From NCBI RefSeq assembly GCF_016522505.1, contig NZ_JAEHOH010000012.1, positions 62,001 through 126,000 on the forward strand: a stretch of 64,000 nucleotides of DNA, written 5' to 3'. Under the pieces are notes generated by a model, which saw only the letters and a list, made by a program, of their open reading frames with translations, had not been told where the DNA came from and made no database searches. Numbering within the stretch: the stretch's first letter is position 1; every line of letters begins with the position of its first letter. The position numbers were made by a program, and so were the translations under genes. Below are positions 31,203 through 41,361 of this stretch, in pieces. Source of the DNA: Leucobacter chromiisoli (GTDB lineage Bacteria > Actinomycetota > Actinomycetes > Actinomycetales > Microbacteriaceae).

Positions 31203-32708
31203 ATGAGCGCCTTCGCCATCGCCAGCACGGCGTTCGTCGTCCTCGAGTACGTCGTGAAGATCGTCGCCGTCGGCGTGGTCCCCGAGAACCGGCGCCCGTC
31301 GTCGTCGACGGCGTGGCTGCTGCTCATCCTCTTCCTGCCGGTCGTCGGGGTGCCGCTCTTCCTGCTCCTCGGCAGCCCGTACGTCCACCGGCGCAGGGCC
31401 GCCATCCAGGCAGAGGCGAACCGGCTGCTCGCCCAGGGCACGGAGAGCATCCCTCCCGTCCCCGAGACGGCCGCGATCTCGCCGGAGCTCGCCGGGATCG
31501 CGGAGCTGTCCCGGTCGCTGACCTCGCTGCCCATGGTCACCGGCACCAACCACGGCGTCGTCATGGACTACGAGGCCGGCATCGACCGCATGACCCGCCT
31601 CGTCGAGGGCGCCCGCGAGTCGGTGCACGTCGAGATCTACATCATGGCCCGCGACTCCACGACGGAGGGCTTCTTCGCCGCGCTCGAGGCGGCGGTGCGG
31701 AGAGGCGTCCGGGTCCGCGTGCTGCTCGACCACATCGGTTCGCGCAAGTACCCGGGCTTCCGGGAGTTCCTGACCCGCATGACGGAGGCCGGCATCGAGT
31801 GGCACCTCATGCTGCCCTTCCTTCCCCTGCGGGGCAAGGCCCGTCGCATCGACCTGCGCAACCATCGCAAGCTGATGGTCGTCGACGGGGTCACCGCGGT
31901 CATGGGGTCGCAGAACATGATCGAGGCGAGCTACGGCTCGCCGAGGAACCGCAAGATCGGGCGGCGCTGGAACGACATCACCGTCGAGCTGACCGGCGAG
32001 ATCGTGTCGTCGCTCGAGGCCGTGTTCGCCGTGGACTGGTACAGCGAGTGCGGCGAGCTCATCGACGTGCACACCTATCGCGGGCTCGGGGACCCGGGGT
32101 CCGAGAGCCACCTGCTGCCCGCGGTCCACGAGCCCGTCAGGGCGGTCGGCGGCGAGGTCAACGCCGTGCAGCTGATCCCCTCGGGGCCCGGGTTCAGGAC
32201 CGAGCCGAACCTGCGCGTCTTCGCCTCGCTCATGTACACGGCGAAGCGCCGGCTCGCGATCGTGAGCCCCTACTTCGTGCCCGACGAGTCGGTGCTCGCC
32301 GCGATCACGACCGCGGCCCACCGCGGCGTCTCAGTCGAGCTCTACGTCAGCGAGGTCGCCGACCAGTTCATGGTCGACCGGGCGCAGTCCTCATACTACC
32401 GGGCCCTGCTCGACGCCGGCGTGCGCATCTTCCGCTACCCGGCGCCCGAGGTGCTCCACACCAAGTGCTTCCTCGTCGACGACGCATGCGCCGTGCTCGG
32501 CTCCTCGAACATGGACATGCGATCCTTCGGGCTCAACTACGAGATCAGCCTGCTCGCCACCGGCGGCGACATCGTCGAGCAGGTGCGCGACGTCATCGCG
32601 GAGTATGCGGCTCGCAGCTCGGTGCTGGATCCCGCGGTCTGGGCCTCGCGTCCCCTCACCCGGCGCTACGCCGAGTCGGTGATGCGTCTCACCTCGGCGC
32701 TGCAGTAG
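31203..32708 (+). CDS. cls: cardiolipin synthase
   Basis: The 501-residue phospholipase D-type enzyme has two N-terminal membrane helices (about 3-24 and 36-58) and two HKD motifs: His221-x-Lys223-x4-Asp228 (NHRKLMVVDG) and His419-x-Lys421-x4-Asp426 (HTKCFLVDD). It condenses two phosphatidylglycerols into cardiolipin at the membrane. It stands alone and a leaderless start is likely. pgsA, which makes its substrate precursor, is about 9 kb away. Confidence 0.93.
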   Translation: MSAFAIASTAFVVLEYVVKIVAVGVVPENRRPSSSTAWLLLILFLPVVGVPLFLLLGSPYVHRRRAAIQAEANRLLAQGTESIPPVPETAAISPELAGIAELSRSLTSLPMVTGTNHGVVMDYEAGIDRMTRLVEGARESVHVEIYIMARDSTTEGFFAALEAAVRRGVRVRVLLDHIGSRKYPGFREFLTRMTEAGIEWHLMLPFLPLRGKARRIDLRNHRKLMVVDGVTAVMGSQNMIEASYGSPRNRKIGRRWNDITVELTGEIVSSLEAVFAVDWYSECGELIDVHTYRGLGDPGSESHLLPAVHEPVRAVGGEVNAVQLIPSGPGFRTEPNLRVFASLMYTAKRRLAIVSPYFVPDESVLAAITTAAHRGVSVELYVSEVADQFMVDRAQSSYYRALLDAGVRIFRYPAPEVLHTKCFLVDDACAVLGSSNMDMRSFGLNYEISLLATGGDIVEQVRDVIAEYAARSSVLDPAVWASRPLTRRYAESVMRLTSALQ

Positions 32709-32767
32709 GCGCGTCTCGGCGCCGCAGTAGGCCCGGGATCCGGTGCCGGCAGCGCCGTCGGGCCTGG

Positions 32768-32773
32768 GATACT
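32768..32773 (+). promoter_or_regulatory. -10 element of the RsmC-like gene
   Basis: GATACT, 6 nt before ATG 32780; the spacer TGAGGG is purine-rich but too close for a normal ribosome-binding site. Confidence 0.4.
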
Positions 32774-32779
32774 TGAGGG

Positions 32780-33409
32780 ATGAGCGAGGGAACCCAGCAC
32801 TACTTCTCCGAGTCGCCCGCGGGAGAGATGCGCACCCGCGAGATCGAGGCCGTGCTCGCCGGGGCGCCGCGCGCCCTCGTGACGGCGGGCGGCGTATTCA
32901 GCCCGGAGGGCCTCGACCGGGGCACCGAGGTGCTGCTGCGGAAGCTCCCCGACCCCGGCGCCTTCGACGATCTCGCCCCGGCCGGGCCGATCCTCGACAT
33001 CGGCTGCGGCTGGGGCCCGATCGCGCTCTCCGCGGCGCTCTCCCACCCCGACCGCGAGGTCTGGGCGGTCGACGTGAACGAGCGATCCCGCGCCCTCTCC
33101 GCGGAGAACGCGCGGCGACTGGGGCTCGGCAACGTCCGCGTGGCCGCCCCCGACGAGGTGCCGGAGCGGCTCGGATTCGCCGAGATTCGGTCGAATCCGC
33201 CGATCCGCGTCGGCAAGGAGGTGCTGCGCGGGATCCTGCGCCGGTGGCTGCCCCGCCTGCTGCCCGAGGGCACGGCCTACCTCGTCGTCGCGAAGCACCT
33301 CGGCGCCGACTCGCTGCAGCGCTGGATCGCGGCGGAGTTCCCGGAGCTGTCCGTCGACCGCGCGGCCCGCGACCGGGGTTTCCACGTCATCCGCGCGGTG
33401 CGCGACTGA
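32780..33409 (+). CDS. RsmC-like class I SAM methyltransferase
   Basis: The 209-residue protein has the SAM-binding motif I DIGCGWGP (73-80), an acidic ribose-binding residue in AVDVNERS, and the base-flipping NPPI motif (139-142), which marks N2-guanine or N6-adenine methylation. The overall length and the HYFSESPAGE...GVFSPEGLDRGTEVLL start match the C-terminal half of RsmC (16S rRNA m2G1207). It lacks the N-terminal RsmC pseudo-domain, as is usual in actinobacteria. A single-gene unit. Confidence 0.85.
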   Translation: MSEGTQHYFSESPAGEMRTREIEAVLAGAPRALVTAGGVFSPEGLDRGTEVLLRKLPDPGAFDDLAPAGPILDIGCGWGPIALSAALSHPDREVWAVDVNERSRALSAENARRLGLGNVRVAAPDEVPERLGFAEIRSNPPIRVGKEVLRGILRRWLPRLLPEGTAYLVVAKHLGADSLQRWIAAEFPELSVDRAARDRGFHVIRAVRD

Positions 33410-33503
33410 CGCGCGGGATCCCGGGGTCCGCGGTCGAGCCACCCGCCGCAGCTCCGCAAGCGTCGTCGAGGGAGCGCCGCGGAAGGCCGGGAGCGCGGCC
33501 CCG

Positions 33504-33520
33504 GGCGCGCTGCGCGCGCC
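33504..33520. terminator. hairpin between RsmC-like gene and dapF
   Basis: GGCGCGC-TGC-GCGCGCC, a 7-bp GC stem immediately before the dapF stop; possible bidirectional terminator. Confidence 0.4.
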
Positions 33521-33522
33521 GC

Positions 33523-34404
33523 TCAGAGCTCGGGCAGCTCGATGGCCCCGCGGTAGACCAGCTCGGCGGGCCCGCTGAGCGACACGTGCTCGCCCTCCTC
33601 GGTCGCGAACATGCGCACGGCGAGCCTGCCGCCGGGCACGTCGACCCGCCAGTGGTCGGGCATGCCCTCTCCGCCCCAGTGGCGGAACGCGAGGGCGGCC
33701 GCGGCGGTGCCGGTGCCGCAGGAGAGCGTCTCGCCCACGCCGCGCTCGTGCACGCGCATGCGGATGCGGCCGACGCCCTCCTTGATCAGCGGCTCCTCGG
33801 GCACCACGAACTCGACGTTGGCGCCGTGCTCGGCAACGGGATCCAGGCCCGGGATCCGGTGCAGGTCGAGCCCGTCGAGCTCGACCGCGTCGGCGAGGGC
33901 CGTCACGACGTGGGGGTTGCCGAGGTCGATGCCGAGCCCCGGGCGCGCGACGTCGAGCCCGTGCGCCGCGACGAGGTGCTCGCCTCCGAGCCGCCACCGC
34001 CCCAGGTCGACCGTGTACCCCGACACGCCGGGCAGCACGTCCTTCACGCCCGCGCGCGTGCCGATCGGCAGCGTGTCGCGCCGCTCGGGGGCGACGAGCC
34101 CCTCCTCGATCAGGTAGTGGACGTAGACCCGGATCCCGTTGCCGCACATCTCCGCCGGCGTCCCGTCGGCGTTCCAGTAGTCCATGAACCACTCGGCCTC
34201 CGGCTCCGCTTCGAGGATCGCGGCGCCCTCGGGAATGGCGCGCGAGCGCACCGCGCGGATGAGGCCGTCCGCGCCGATCCCGAACCGGCGGTCGCAGAGG
34301 AACGCGATCTGCTCGGAGCTGAGATCGAGCTCGCCCTCGGGGTCGGTGACGAGCACGAAGTCGTTGCCCGTGCCGTGGCCTTTGGTGAAGTCGAGCGTGC
34401 GCAT
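33523..34404 (-). CDS. dapF: diaminopimelate epimerase
   Basis: DapF (293 residues) converts LL- to meso-diaminopimelate by a two-base mechanism. The active-site cysteines are Cys87 ([10 protein letters not shown]) and Cys229 ([12 protein letters not shown]), each in the expected half of the pseudosymmetric fold. The product feeds lysine and possibly the cell wall. dapA and dapB are elsewhere in the window, so the pathway is scattered. TAGAAT lies 6 nt before the ATG. It is downstream of miaA in many actinobacteria, as here, with the acetyltransferase gene between. Confidence 0.95.
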   Translation of the reverse strand: MRTLDFTKGHGTGNDFVLVTDPEGELDLSSEQIAFLCDRRFGIGADGLIRAVRSRAIPEGAAILEAEPEAEWFMDYWNADGTPAEMCGNGIRVYVHYLIEEGLVAPERRDTLPIGTRAGVKDVLPGVSGYTVDLGRWRLGGEHLVAAHGLDVARPGLGIDLGNPHVVTALADAVELDGLDLHRIPGLDPVAEHGANVEFVVPEEPLIKEGVGRIRMRVHERGVGETLSCGTGTAAAALAFRHWGGEGMPDHWRVDVPGGRLAVRMFATEEGEHVSLSGPAELVYRGAIELPEL

Positions 34405-34410
34405 CCACCC

Positions 34411-34416
34411 ATTCTA
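34411..34416 (-). promoter_or_regulatory. -10 element of dapF
   Basis: TAGAAT on the minus strand, 6 nt before ATG 34404. Confidence 0.55.
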
Positions 34417-34448
34417 CGGGGCAGGCCTCCGCGCGCCGCCGGCCGGCC

Positions 34449-35753
34449 TCAGTACATGATGCTCAGGTGCGGCGCGCGCTCGAGGCGCAGCGCCTCGTCG
34501 AGCCGCGCCGCCGCCGCGAGGTCGCCGCGCACCCTCCCGGCCTCCGCGAGCGAGCGGGCGGAGACGCCGCCGAGGTACAGCGACGACAGCTCGCCCGCTC
34601 CGAGCTCGAGCTCGGCCTCCGCCCCGGCGGCCGGGGTCGCACGGAAGCGCCCGTCGTCCGTCGTCTCCAGACGCCAGACCCCCTCCGCGAAGCCGAGGCG
34701 GTCGCCGACGCGGAGCACGACCGACAGCGGGGCCGCCGCGGTGCGGGCGGCGAACACGCGGGGCACGTCGAGGATCCGCAGCCACCCGTGATCCTGCACC
34801 GTCGGCACCGCCGCCCGCGAGTCGGCGAGCAGCCACGGCAGGGGGTCGTCGGCGGGGCGCATCCCCGCCTCGACCGTGCCGACGAGGTCGTGCTGCAGCG
34901 CGAACCGCCACAGCGCCGCCCGAGCCTCGGCCGTCTCGCCGATCATGTGCCGGATCTCCAGCCGCGAGCGCGTCCAGTCGACCTCGGACTCCACGACGCG
35001 GTAGGCCAGGGCGCCGCGGAGAGCGCCCTCGGCGTCGACGTAGCGCACGCCGCGCACGCTCCGGCCGTGGGGCTCCCCCGGATCGGTGCCGGCGATCTGC
35101 TGCCAGCGGCGGGTCCACCCCGCGATGTCGCCGGCGCGGGAGGCGCGCGTGCGCTCGTGCAGCTCCCCGAGGGCCGCGGCGAGGAGCTCCCGGTCGAGCG
35201 GGTGCAACCGCCCCTCCGGCTCCGGACCGGCCCACCCGGCCCTGCGGGTGTCGACCGTCCAGCGGGTCTCCCAGGTCGCCTGCCCGAAGCCGTAGCGGCC
35301 GTAGATCGTGGCCTCGGACGCCGTGAGCCCGGCGATCGGGATCCCGGCGCCCGCGGCCGCCCGCAGCTCGCCCTCGAGCATCGCCCGCGCGATCCCCCGC
35401 CTGCGGTGCGTGGGAGCGACCGTGACCTCGCTGACCGCCCACATCGGCAACTCCCCGCCGGGCACCGTCAGGGGCGCCACCCACGATCCCACCGTCGCCA
35501 CGGGCATCTCCACCCGCGGATTCTCTCCGTCGTAGACGCCGACGAGCCGCCGCGTCTCCTGAGCGGGGCGGCCCGCGAGCAGCACCTCCTCGGTCGGCTC
35601 GCTCTCGAGGAATCCGCGGGCGACCGCGCGACTGAGGCCGTCGAGCGCGGTGGTGTCGGCGGCATCCACCAGGCGGTAGTCGAGGCCGGCCGGCTCGAGC
35701 GCCGCGCGGGAGGTCTGATCGGCGGGCACGGTCCGTGCGTCGAACTGAGTCAT
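34449..35753 (-). CDS. Eis-like GNAT N-acetyltransferase
   Basis: The 434-residue protein has an N-terminal GNAT domain with the acetyl-CoA loop VTVAPTHRRRGIARAML (about 119-135), a second GNAT-like domain, and a sterol-carrier-like C-terminal domain: the three-part layout of Eis. Eis proteins acetylate aminoglycosides and protein lysines and end at a free C-terminal carboxylate that acts in catalysis; here the protein ends LSIMY. The substrate is unknown. TAGGCT 6 nt before the ATG suggests a leaderless start. Aminoglycoside resistance should not be assumed. Confidence 0.82.
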   Translation of the reverse strand: MTQFDARTVPADQTSRAALEPAGLDYRLVDAADTTALDGLSRAVARGFLESEPTEEVLLAGRPAQETRRLVGVYDGENPRVEMPVATVGSWVAPLTVPGGELPMWAVSEVTVAPTHRRRGIARAMLEGELRAAAGAGIPIAGLTASEATIYGRYGFGQATWETRWTVDTRRAGWAGPEPEGRLHPLDRELLAAALGELHERTRASRAGDIAGWTRRWQQIAGTDPGEPHGRSVRGVRYVDAEGALRGALAYRVVESEVDWTRSRLEIRHMIGETAEARAALWRFALQHDLVGTVEAGMRPADDPLPWLLADSRAAVPTVQDHGWLRILDVPRVFAARTAAAPLSVVLRVGDRLGFAEGVWRLETTDDGRFRATPAAGAEAELELGAGELSSLYLGGVSARSLAEAGRVRGDLAAAARLDEALRLERAPHLSIMY

Positions 35754-35759
35754 GCTCTC

Positions 35760-35765
35760 AGCCTA
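35760..35765 (-). promoter_or_regulatory. -10 element of the Eis-like gene
   Basis: TAGGCT on the minus strand, 6 nt before ATG 35753. Confidence 0.5.
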
Positions 35766-35845
35766 GGGGGACCGGCGGGGCGCGGACCAGGCCACCACCG
35801 CGAACCCAGGGCGCCCGAGGCCCCTGCCCCGACGGCCCCGTCGCG

Positions 35846-36775
35846 TCAGTCCGCGAACCGCGGCCCGCCGCGCACGATGCCGGCGACGCGGTCGCCACCC
35901 GGCGCTTCCAGCCACTCCACACCGGGGTAGCGCTTGAACCAGCTCACCTGGCGGCGCGCGTAGCGACGGGTGAGCGCCTGGGTCTCGGCGACCGCCTCGG
36001 CCTCGGTGCTCTCGCCGCGCAGCTGGGCGAGCGCCTGCGCGTACCCGATGGCCCGGCTCGCCGTGGGGCCGCGCTCGATTCCGCGCGGGATCAGCGCGCG
36101 CACCTCGTCGAGCAGCCCGTCGGCCCACATGCGCTCGACGCGCCGGTCGAGTCGGCCCACGAGCTCGGCCCGTTCGCAGCGCACGCCGAGGATGCGGGTG
36201 TCCGGGAGCCACGGCACGGGGTCGGACGGAAGGGTCGCGCGCGCGTCGCCGCCGAGCAGCGCGACCTCGAGCGCCCGCACGACGCGCCGCGGATTGCGGG
36301 CGTCGACGGCCTCGGCGACGACCGGGTCGAGGCCTCGCAGCCGCTCCAGCAGCGCAGCCGGCCCGGTCTCCGCCACTTCGGCCTCCAGCTCGGCGCGCAG
36401 CGCCTCGTCGCGCGGCGGGAAGCGGAAGTCGAAGACGACGCCGGACACGTAGAGACCGGATCCCCCGACGAGGATCGCGTGCCGTCCCCGCGCGAGGATC
36501 CCCTCGATCGCCGCGCGGGCGGCCGGCTGGTACCGGGCGACCGTCGCCTCCTCGGCGGGCTCCACGACGTCGAAGAGGTGGTGGGGGATCCCGCGGCGCT
36601 CCTCGGGGCGCAGTTTGGCGGTGCCGATGTCCATGCCCCGGTAGAGCTGCATGGCGTCGGCGTTCACGATCTCGGCGGGCCGTCCGGCTTCGGCCAGCCG
36701 CTGGGCGAGGTCGAGCGAGAGCTCCGATTTACCGGTGCCGGTCGCGCCGACGATCGCCCAGAGGCGCGGCGTCAT
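35846..36775 (-). CDS. miaA: tRNA dimethylallyltransferase
   Basis: MiaA (309 residues) adds a dimethylallyl group to A37 of tRNAs reading UNN codons. The P-loop GATGTGKS (10-17), the catalytic segment [17 protein letters not shown], and the tRNA-binding [10 protein letters not shown] motif are all present. Its ATG at 36775 overlaps the miaB stop by 4 bp; MiaB acts next on the same base, so the order of synthesis follows the operon. The longer open frame upstream is a shadow of miaB. Confidence 0.95.
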   Translation of the reverse strand: MTPRLWAIVGATGTGKSELSLDLAQRLAEAGRPAEIVNADAMQLYRGMDIGTAKLRPEERRGIPHHLFDVVEPAEEATVARYQPAARAAIEGILARGRHAILVGGSGLYVSGVVFDFRFPPRDEALRAELEAEVAETGPAALLERLRGLDPVVAEAVDARNPRRVVRALEVALLGGDARATLPSDPVPWLPDTRILGVRCERAELVGRLDRRVERMWADGLLDEVRALIPRGIERGPTASRAIGYAQALAQLRGESTEAEAVAETQALTRRYARRQVSWFKRYPGVEWLEAPGGDRVAGIVRGGPRFAD

Positions 36776-38319
36776 CGCTTCCGGACGGTGGGCAGACCGA
36801 GACTCACGGCGAGGGCCCCGCCGCCGGCGGAGGCCGGGGCCGGCACGCCGCAGCTCTCCGCCTCCCGCCGATCCCAGGCGTCGCCCGCGCGGGTGCGGCG
36901 CAGCTCGTAGGGCGCGCCCTCCGCCCGGTCGGCGATGAGGAAGTGGGGCGCGGCCGACGTGATGCGCACCGTGACCACGTCGCCCGGCCGCGGAACCTCG
37001 GCGCCCTCGGGCACGGCGAAGTGCACGAGGCGGTTGTCCTCGGCGCGCCCCGAGAGCCGCCGGGTCTCGTCGTCCTTCTTGCCCTCGCCCGCGGCCACGA
37101 GGATGTCGAGCGTACGGCCGATCTGCGCCTGGTTCTCCTCGAGCGAGATGCGCTCCTGGAGGGCGAGCAGCCGGTCGTAGCGCTCCTGGACCACCGCCTT
37201 CGGCACCTGGTCCTCCATCGTGGCGGCCGGGGTGCCGGGTCGGATCGAGTACTGGAAGGTGAAGGCGCTCGAGAAGCGCGAGGCCTCGACCACCCGCATG
37301 GTCTCCTCGAAGTCCTCGTCGGTCTCGCCGGGGAAGCCGACGATGATGTCGGTGGTGATCGCCGCGTGCGGGATGCGCTCGCGCACGCGGTCGAGGATGC
37401 CGAGGAACCGCTTCGAGCGGTAGGAGCGTCGCATCGCCTTCAGGACGGCGTCGGATCCCGACTGCAGCGGCATGTGCAGCTGCGGCATGACGTTCGGCGT
37501 CTCGGCCATGGCGGCGATGACGTCGTCGGTGAAGGCCGCGGGGTGCGGGCTCGTGAAGCGCACCCGCTCGAGCCCCTCGATCTCGCCCATGGCGCGCAGC
37601 AGCTTGCCGAACGCCTGGCGGTCGCCGAACTCGACGCCGTACGTGTTCACGTTCTGGCCGAGCAGCGTCACCTCGATGGCGCCGTCGTCGACGAGCGCCT
37701 GCACCTCGGCGAGGATGTCGCCCGGGCGACGGTCCTTCTCCCTGCCGCGCAGCGCGGGCACGATGCAGAAGGTGCAGGTGTTGTTGCAGCCGACCGAGAT
37801 CGACACCCACCCGCTCGACGCGGAGTCGCGCTTGGTGGGCAGCGTGGACGGGAACACCTCGAGCGCTTCGAGGATCTCGACCTGGGCCTCGGCGTTGTGC
37901 CTGGCGCGTTCGAGCAGGGTCGGCAGCGACCCCATGTTGTGGGTGCCGAACACCACGTCGACCCAGGGGGCCTTCTCAACGATCGTGCCCTGATCCTTCT
38001 GCGCGAGGCAGCCGCCGACCGCGATCTGCATGCCGTCTCGCTCGCGCTTCACGCCGGCGAGATGCCCGAGGTTGCCGTAGAGCTTGTTGGCGGCGTTCTC
38101 GCGGACGGCGCAGGTGTTGATGACGACGACGTCGGCCTGCTCGCCGTCCTCCGCGTGCACATAGCCCGCTGCCTCGAGGGAGCCGGAGAGCCGCTCCGAG
38201 TCGTGCACGTTCATCTGACAGCCGAGCGTGCGCACCGTGTAGCTCCGCGGGGCGCCATCGGCGCGGAACGCGGCGGGCGACGGCTCGATCACGACGGGGT
38301 CAGCTGAGGCGGAAGTCAT
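36772..38319 (-). CDS. miaB: tRNA-2-methylthio-N6-dimethylallyladenosine synthase
   Basis: MiaB (515 residues) is a radical-SAM methylthiotransferase. The N-terminal UPF0004 domain ligates an auxiliary cluster through Cys34 (TLGCQMN), Cys70 (NTCAVRE) and Cys104 (GGCLAQ). The SAM cluster is C178-x3-C182-x2-C185 (CNNTCTFC). A TRAM domain follows ([29 protein letters not shown] region). The tail is longer than usual and Ala/Gly-rich. A TAGAAT -10 lies 9 nt before the ATG. Coupled with miaA downstream. Confidence 0.95.
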   Translation of the reverse strand: MTSASADPVVIEPSPAAFRADGAPRSYTVRTLGCQMNVHDSERLSGSLEAAGYVHAEDGEQADVVVINTCAVRENAANKLYGNLGHLAGVKRERDGMQIAVGGCLAQKDQGTIVEKAPWVDVVFGTHNMGSLPTLLERARHNAEAQVEILEALEVFPSTLPTKRDSASSGWVSISVGCNNTCTFCIVPALRGREKDRRPGDILAEVQALVDDGAIEVTLLGQNVNTYGVEFGDRQAFGKLLRAMGEIEGLERVRFTSPHPAAFTDDVIAAMAETPNVMPQLHMPLQSGSDAVLKAMRRSYRSKRFLGILDRVRERIPHAAITTDIIVGFPGETDEDFEETMRVVEASRFSSAFTFQYSIRPGTPAATMEDQVPKAVVQERYDRLLALQERISLEENQAQIGRTLDILVAAGEGKKDDETRRLSGRAEDNRLVHFAVPEGAEVPRPGDVVTVRITSAAPHFLIADRAEGAPYELRRTRAGDAWDRREAESCGVPAPASAGGGALAVSLGLPTVRKR

Positions 38320-38328
38320 AATGCTCCG

Positions 38329-38334
38329 ATTCTA
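38329..38334 (-). promoter_or_regulatory. -10 element of miaB
   Basis: TAGAAT on the minus strand, 9 nt before ATG 38319. The spacer includes GGAG, so a very short leader is also possible. Confidence 0.45.
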
Positions 38335-38360
38335 CCGGCGACGGGGAGGGCCGCGTCCCG

Positions 38361-39107
38361 TCAGCGGAAGCGCACGCCCCGCGAGCCGCCTCCGCCCGAG
38401 GCGCCGTCCGCCTCGTCGAGAGCGTCTCGGACCGCGCGCATCGCGGGCTCGCCTCCCCACCCCCGACGCGCGAGGAACCCCAGCAGGCGGCGCTCGGCCG
38501 TCTGCCGGTCGAGCCCGCCGAGCTTGCGGGCGCGGTCTCTCGCCGCACTGCGGAGGAGCTCGAACTCCTCGTCGTCGTCGAGTTCGCCCAGCGCCGCCTC
38601 GATGACCGCGTCGGGCAGCAGCCGGTCCCGCAGCTTGCGGCGGATCTGCGAGCGACTCGCGCCCTTCCCGTCGCGGAGCTTCTCGGTCAGCACACGCGCG
38701 AGGCCGAGGTCGTCGAGGTAGTGGCTGCGCGCGAACTCGTCGATCACGGCCTCGACCTCGTTCGGATCGTGCGCCCGGTCCAGGAGGTCCCGGCGCAGCT
38801 CCCCGCTGGATCGGGCCCGCCGCGCGAGCACCCGCACGCCGTCCTCCTGAGCGGTGGCCTCGGGCCGAGCCTCCGTCTCCGACCGGGCAGCGACCTCGGG
38901 CCGGGCCGGCGCCTCGGGCGCCGGATCGGGCTCGCCCTCGGCGATGTCCGCGACCGCGTCCTCGTCGGCGGGCGTCTCCTCCTGAGGATGCTGCCATCCC
39001 CGCTGCGGAAGACGGGAGCGCAGCGAGATCACCTCTGCGAGGTCGCCCCGATCTGCGGGCTCGGGGCCCCGGGGCTCGCCGGGCGGCGGCAGGAATCGTA
39101 CGGCCAC
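38361..39107 (-). CDS. recX: RecA regulator RecX
   Basis: RecX (248 residues) restrains RecA filaments. The helical repeats are in the C-terminal 150 residues (SSGELRRDLLDR, YLDDLGLARVLTEKLRDGKGASRSQIRRKLRDRL, RRLLGFLARRGW). About 90 extra N-terminal residues are Ala/Pro/Glu-rich low complexity, a common actinobacterial addition. The GTG start at 39107 follows the recA stop by 4 bp, so recX is transcribed from the recA SOS promoter. The protein ends in a Gly-rich tail. Confidence 0.9.
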   Translation of the reverse strand: MAVRFLPPPGEPRGPEPADRGDLAEVISLRSRLPQRGWQHPQEETPADEDAVADIAEGEPDPAPEAPARPEVAARSETEARPEATAQEDGVRVLARRARSSGELRRDLLDRAHDPNEVEAVIDEFARSHYLDDLGLARVLTEKLRDGKGASRSQIRRKLRDRLLPDAVIEAALGELDDDEEFELLRSAARDRARKLGGLDRQTAERRLLGFLARRGWGGEPAMRAVRDALDEADGASGGGGSRGVRFR

Positions 39108-39111
39108 GGGC

Positions 39112-40191
<1,080 letters not shown>

Positions 40192-40378
40192 TTCCTGCTC
40201 CTTCGTTCGGGCGGCGATGCCACCGGTCTGCTGCCTACCGACTGTCTCGCCTCCGGGAGGACCGGCGGCGGACAAGGCACGTGGCGTCTGGTGATTCAGA
40301 CCTTAGACGGCACCTCCGACATTCGGGGCGGAGCGGGCCGATCTGTGGACGGAGACCACTGCAGAGCACCTGTGGACG

Positions 40379-40407
40379 ACACTAGCAAGAATCGAACACA
40401 TCTTCGA
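40379..40407 (-). promoter_or_regulatory. recA promoter with LexA box
   Basis: TCGAAC-ACAT-CTTCGA (40392-40407) matches the SOS consensus TCGAAC(N4)GTTCGA at 11 of 12 positions. On the minus strand a -10 TAGTGT (40384-40379) lies just downstream, so LexA binding would block initiation. The leader to the recA ATG is about 180 nt. Confidence 0.75.
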
Positions 40408-40440
40408 ACACCGCGCGGCGAGTCGCGGACGACGGCCCCG

Positions 40441-40662
40441 CTAGTCCCTCGGCGGCCGCAGGCCGCGGCCGTGGCGACGCTCGACCGGCACGTCGAGGTC
40501 GACGCAGAGCGCGTCCCAGACCTTCCGAGCCGGCACGCCGCGTTCCAGCGCCTCGCGAGCCGTGCCGCCGAGCGCCGCGAGCCAGTGGTCGCGGATCAGC
40601 ACCCCCGCGTACGCCTCGCCGAATTCCTCGGCGACGGCCCGCTGGAACTCACTCAGACGCAA
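40441..40662 (-). CDS. DUF3046 family protein
   Basis: The 73-residue protein (TTG start; RLSEFQRAVAEEFGEAYAGVLIRDHWLAAL...) is DUF3046, a small actinobacterial protein almost always encoded just upstream of recA. Its function is unknown. The TTG at 40662 is chosen because family members begin MRLSEF; an open frame reaching further upstream crosses a strong hairpin. The conserved VWDALCVDLDVPVERRHG tail is present. It precedes the recA promoter. Confidence 0.85.
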   Translation of the reverse strand: MRLSEFQRAVAEEFGEAYAGVLIRDHWLAALGGTAREALERGVPARKVWDALCVDLDVPVERRHGRGLRPPRD

Positions 40663-40691
40663 CGCGCACCGCCGCACCCCGGAACGACACA

Positions 40692-40716
40692 GAGCCCGTC
40701 CCCACGGGACGGGCTC
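40692..40716 (-). terminator. terminator hairpin after clgR
   Basis: A perfect 11-bp stem GAGCCCGTCCC / GGGACGGGCTC with a 3-nt loop, about 60 bp past the clgR stop and 30 bp before the DUF3046 start. Confidence 0.65.
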
Positions 40717-40774
40717 CTGCCTGCTCGCGCGCCCCACACCGGGCGCGCATCGTCGACACGACTACTTCACCTTC

Positions 40775-41095
40775 CTAGGAGACCAGCTCCGGCGAGAAAC
40801 CGGAGACCAGGTCGTCGGGAACCGTATCGGGCACCCGACTCGTCATGGGGACGCTGAGCCCCTCGACGACGGCGAGACGCTCGCTGACCTCCCCCATGAT
40901 GACCGAGAGCGGCGTCTCCAGCGCCTCCGCGACCGCGGCGAGGATCTCGCTCGAGGCTTCCTTCTGCCCGCGTTCGACCTCACTCAGGTACCCCAGCGCC
41001 ACGCTCGCCGAACCGGCGACCTGCCGCAGCGTACGGCCCTTCTGCAGCCGGAAGTCACGCAGCACGTCGCCGATCTCCTGACGAAACAGCACCAT
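40775..41095 (-). CDS. clgR: ClgR-type helix-turn-helix regulator
   Basis: The 106-residue protein begins MVLFRQEIGDVLRDFRLQKGRTLRQVAGSA (helices of an XRE-type domain), continues SVALGYLSEVERGQKEASSE (recognition helix and turn), and matches ClgR, which activates clp protease genes and DNA-repair genes in corynebacteria, mycobacteria and streptomycetes. Position between cinA and recA is conserved. ATG 41095 is preferred over GTG 41101 because AGGAGG then sits at a normal distance. A likely -10 TAGTGT lies at 41146-41141. ClgR is itself a Clp substrate in other species, often through a C-terminal AA-like end; this protein ends PELVS. Confidence 0.85.
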   Translation of the reverse strand: MVLFRQEIGDVLRDFRLQKGRTLRQVAGSASVALGYLSEVERGQKEASSEILAAVAEALETPLSVIMGEVSERLAVVEGLSVPMTSRVPDTVPDDLVSGFSPELVS

Positions 41096-41248
41096 GTGCA
41101 CCCTCCTCCTGTCGGCGCGGCCCCTGGGAACCGCACGTCCACACTACCCGTCCGCCACGACAGCCGAAGCGGCGGGAACACCGTCCAGTCTGTCGGGTGT
41201 CACTGGGAACAACCAAGAGATTACCGCGCATATTCCTGAAACTTCGCT

Positions 41249-41275
41249 GAACTTGACAGAAGGTGACTCAAGTTC
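41249..41275. promoter_or_regulatory. AT-rich dyad between cinA and clgR
   Basis: Perfect inverted repeat GAACTTGA-11 nt-TCAAGTTC inside an unusually AT-rich island (about 41205-41290), about 150 bp before clgR and 86 bp after cinA. Looks like an operator rather than a terminator. Confidence 0.5.
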
Positions 41276-41361
41276 TGCGACACTTCTGCCCGCGGTGTCG
41301 TTTTCCGGGGTGCTCGGGCGGAACCCGTCGGCGTCCGGGGCGCAGGAGGGGCCGAGCGGCA

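Noticed and set aside
34449-35753. Calling the Eis-like gene an aminoglycoside-resistance gene
   Set aside because: Family members acetylate many substrates; sequence alone does not support resistance.
40192-40275. Longer RecA starting at the upstream in-frame codon (28 extra residues)
   Set aside because: No ribosome-binding site there, residues unlike RecA, and a strong AAGGAG site serves ATG 40191.
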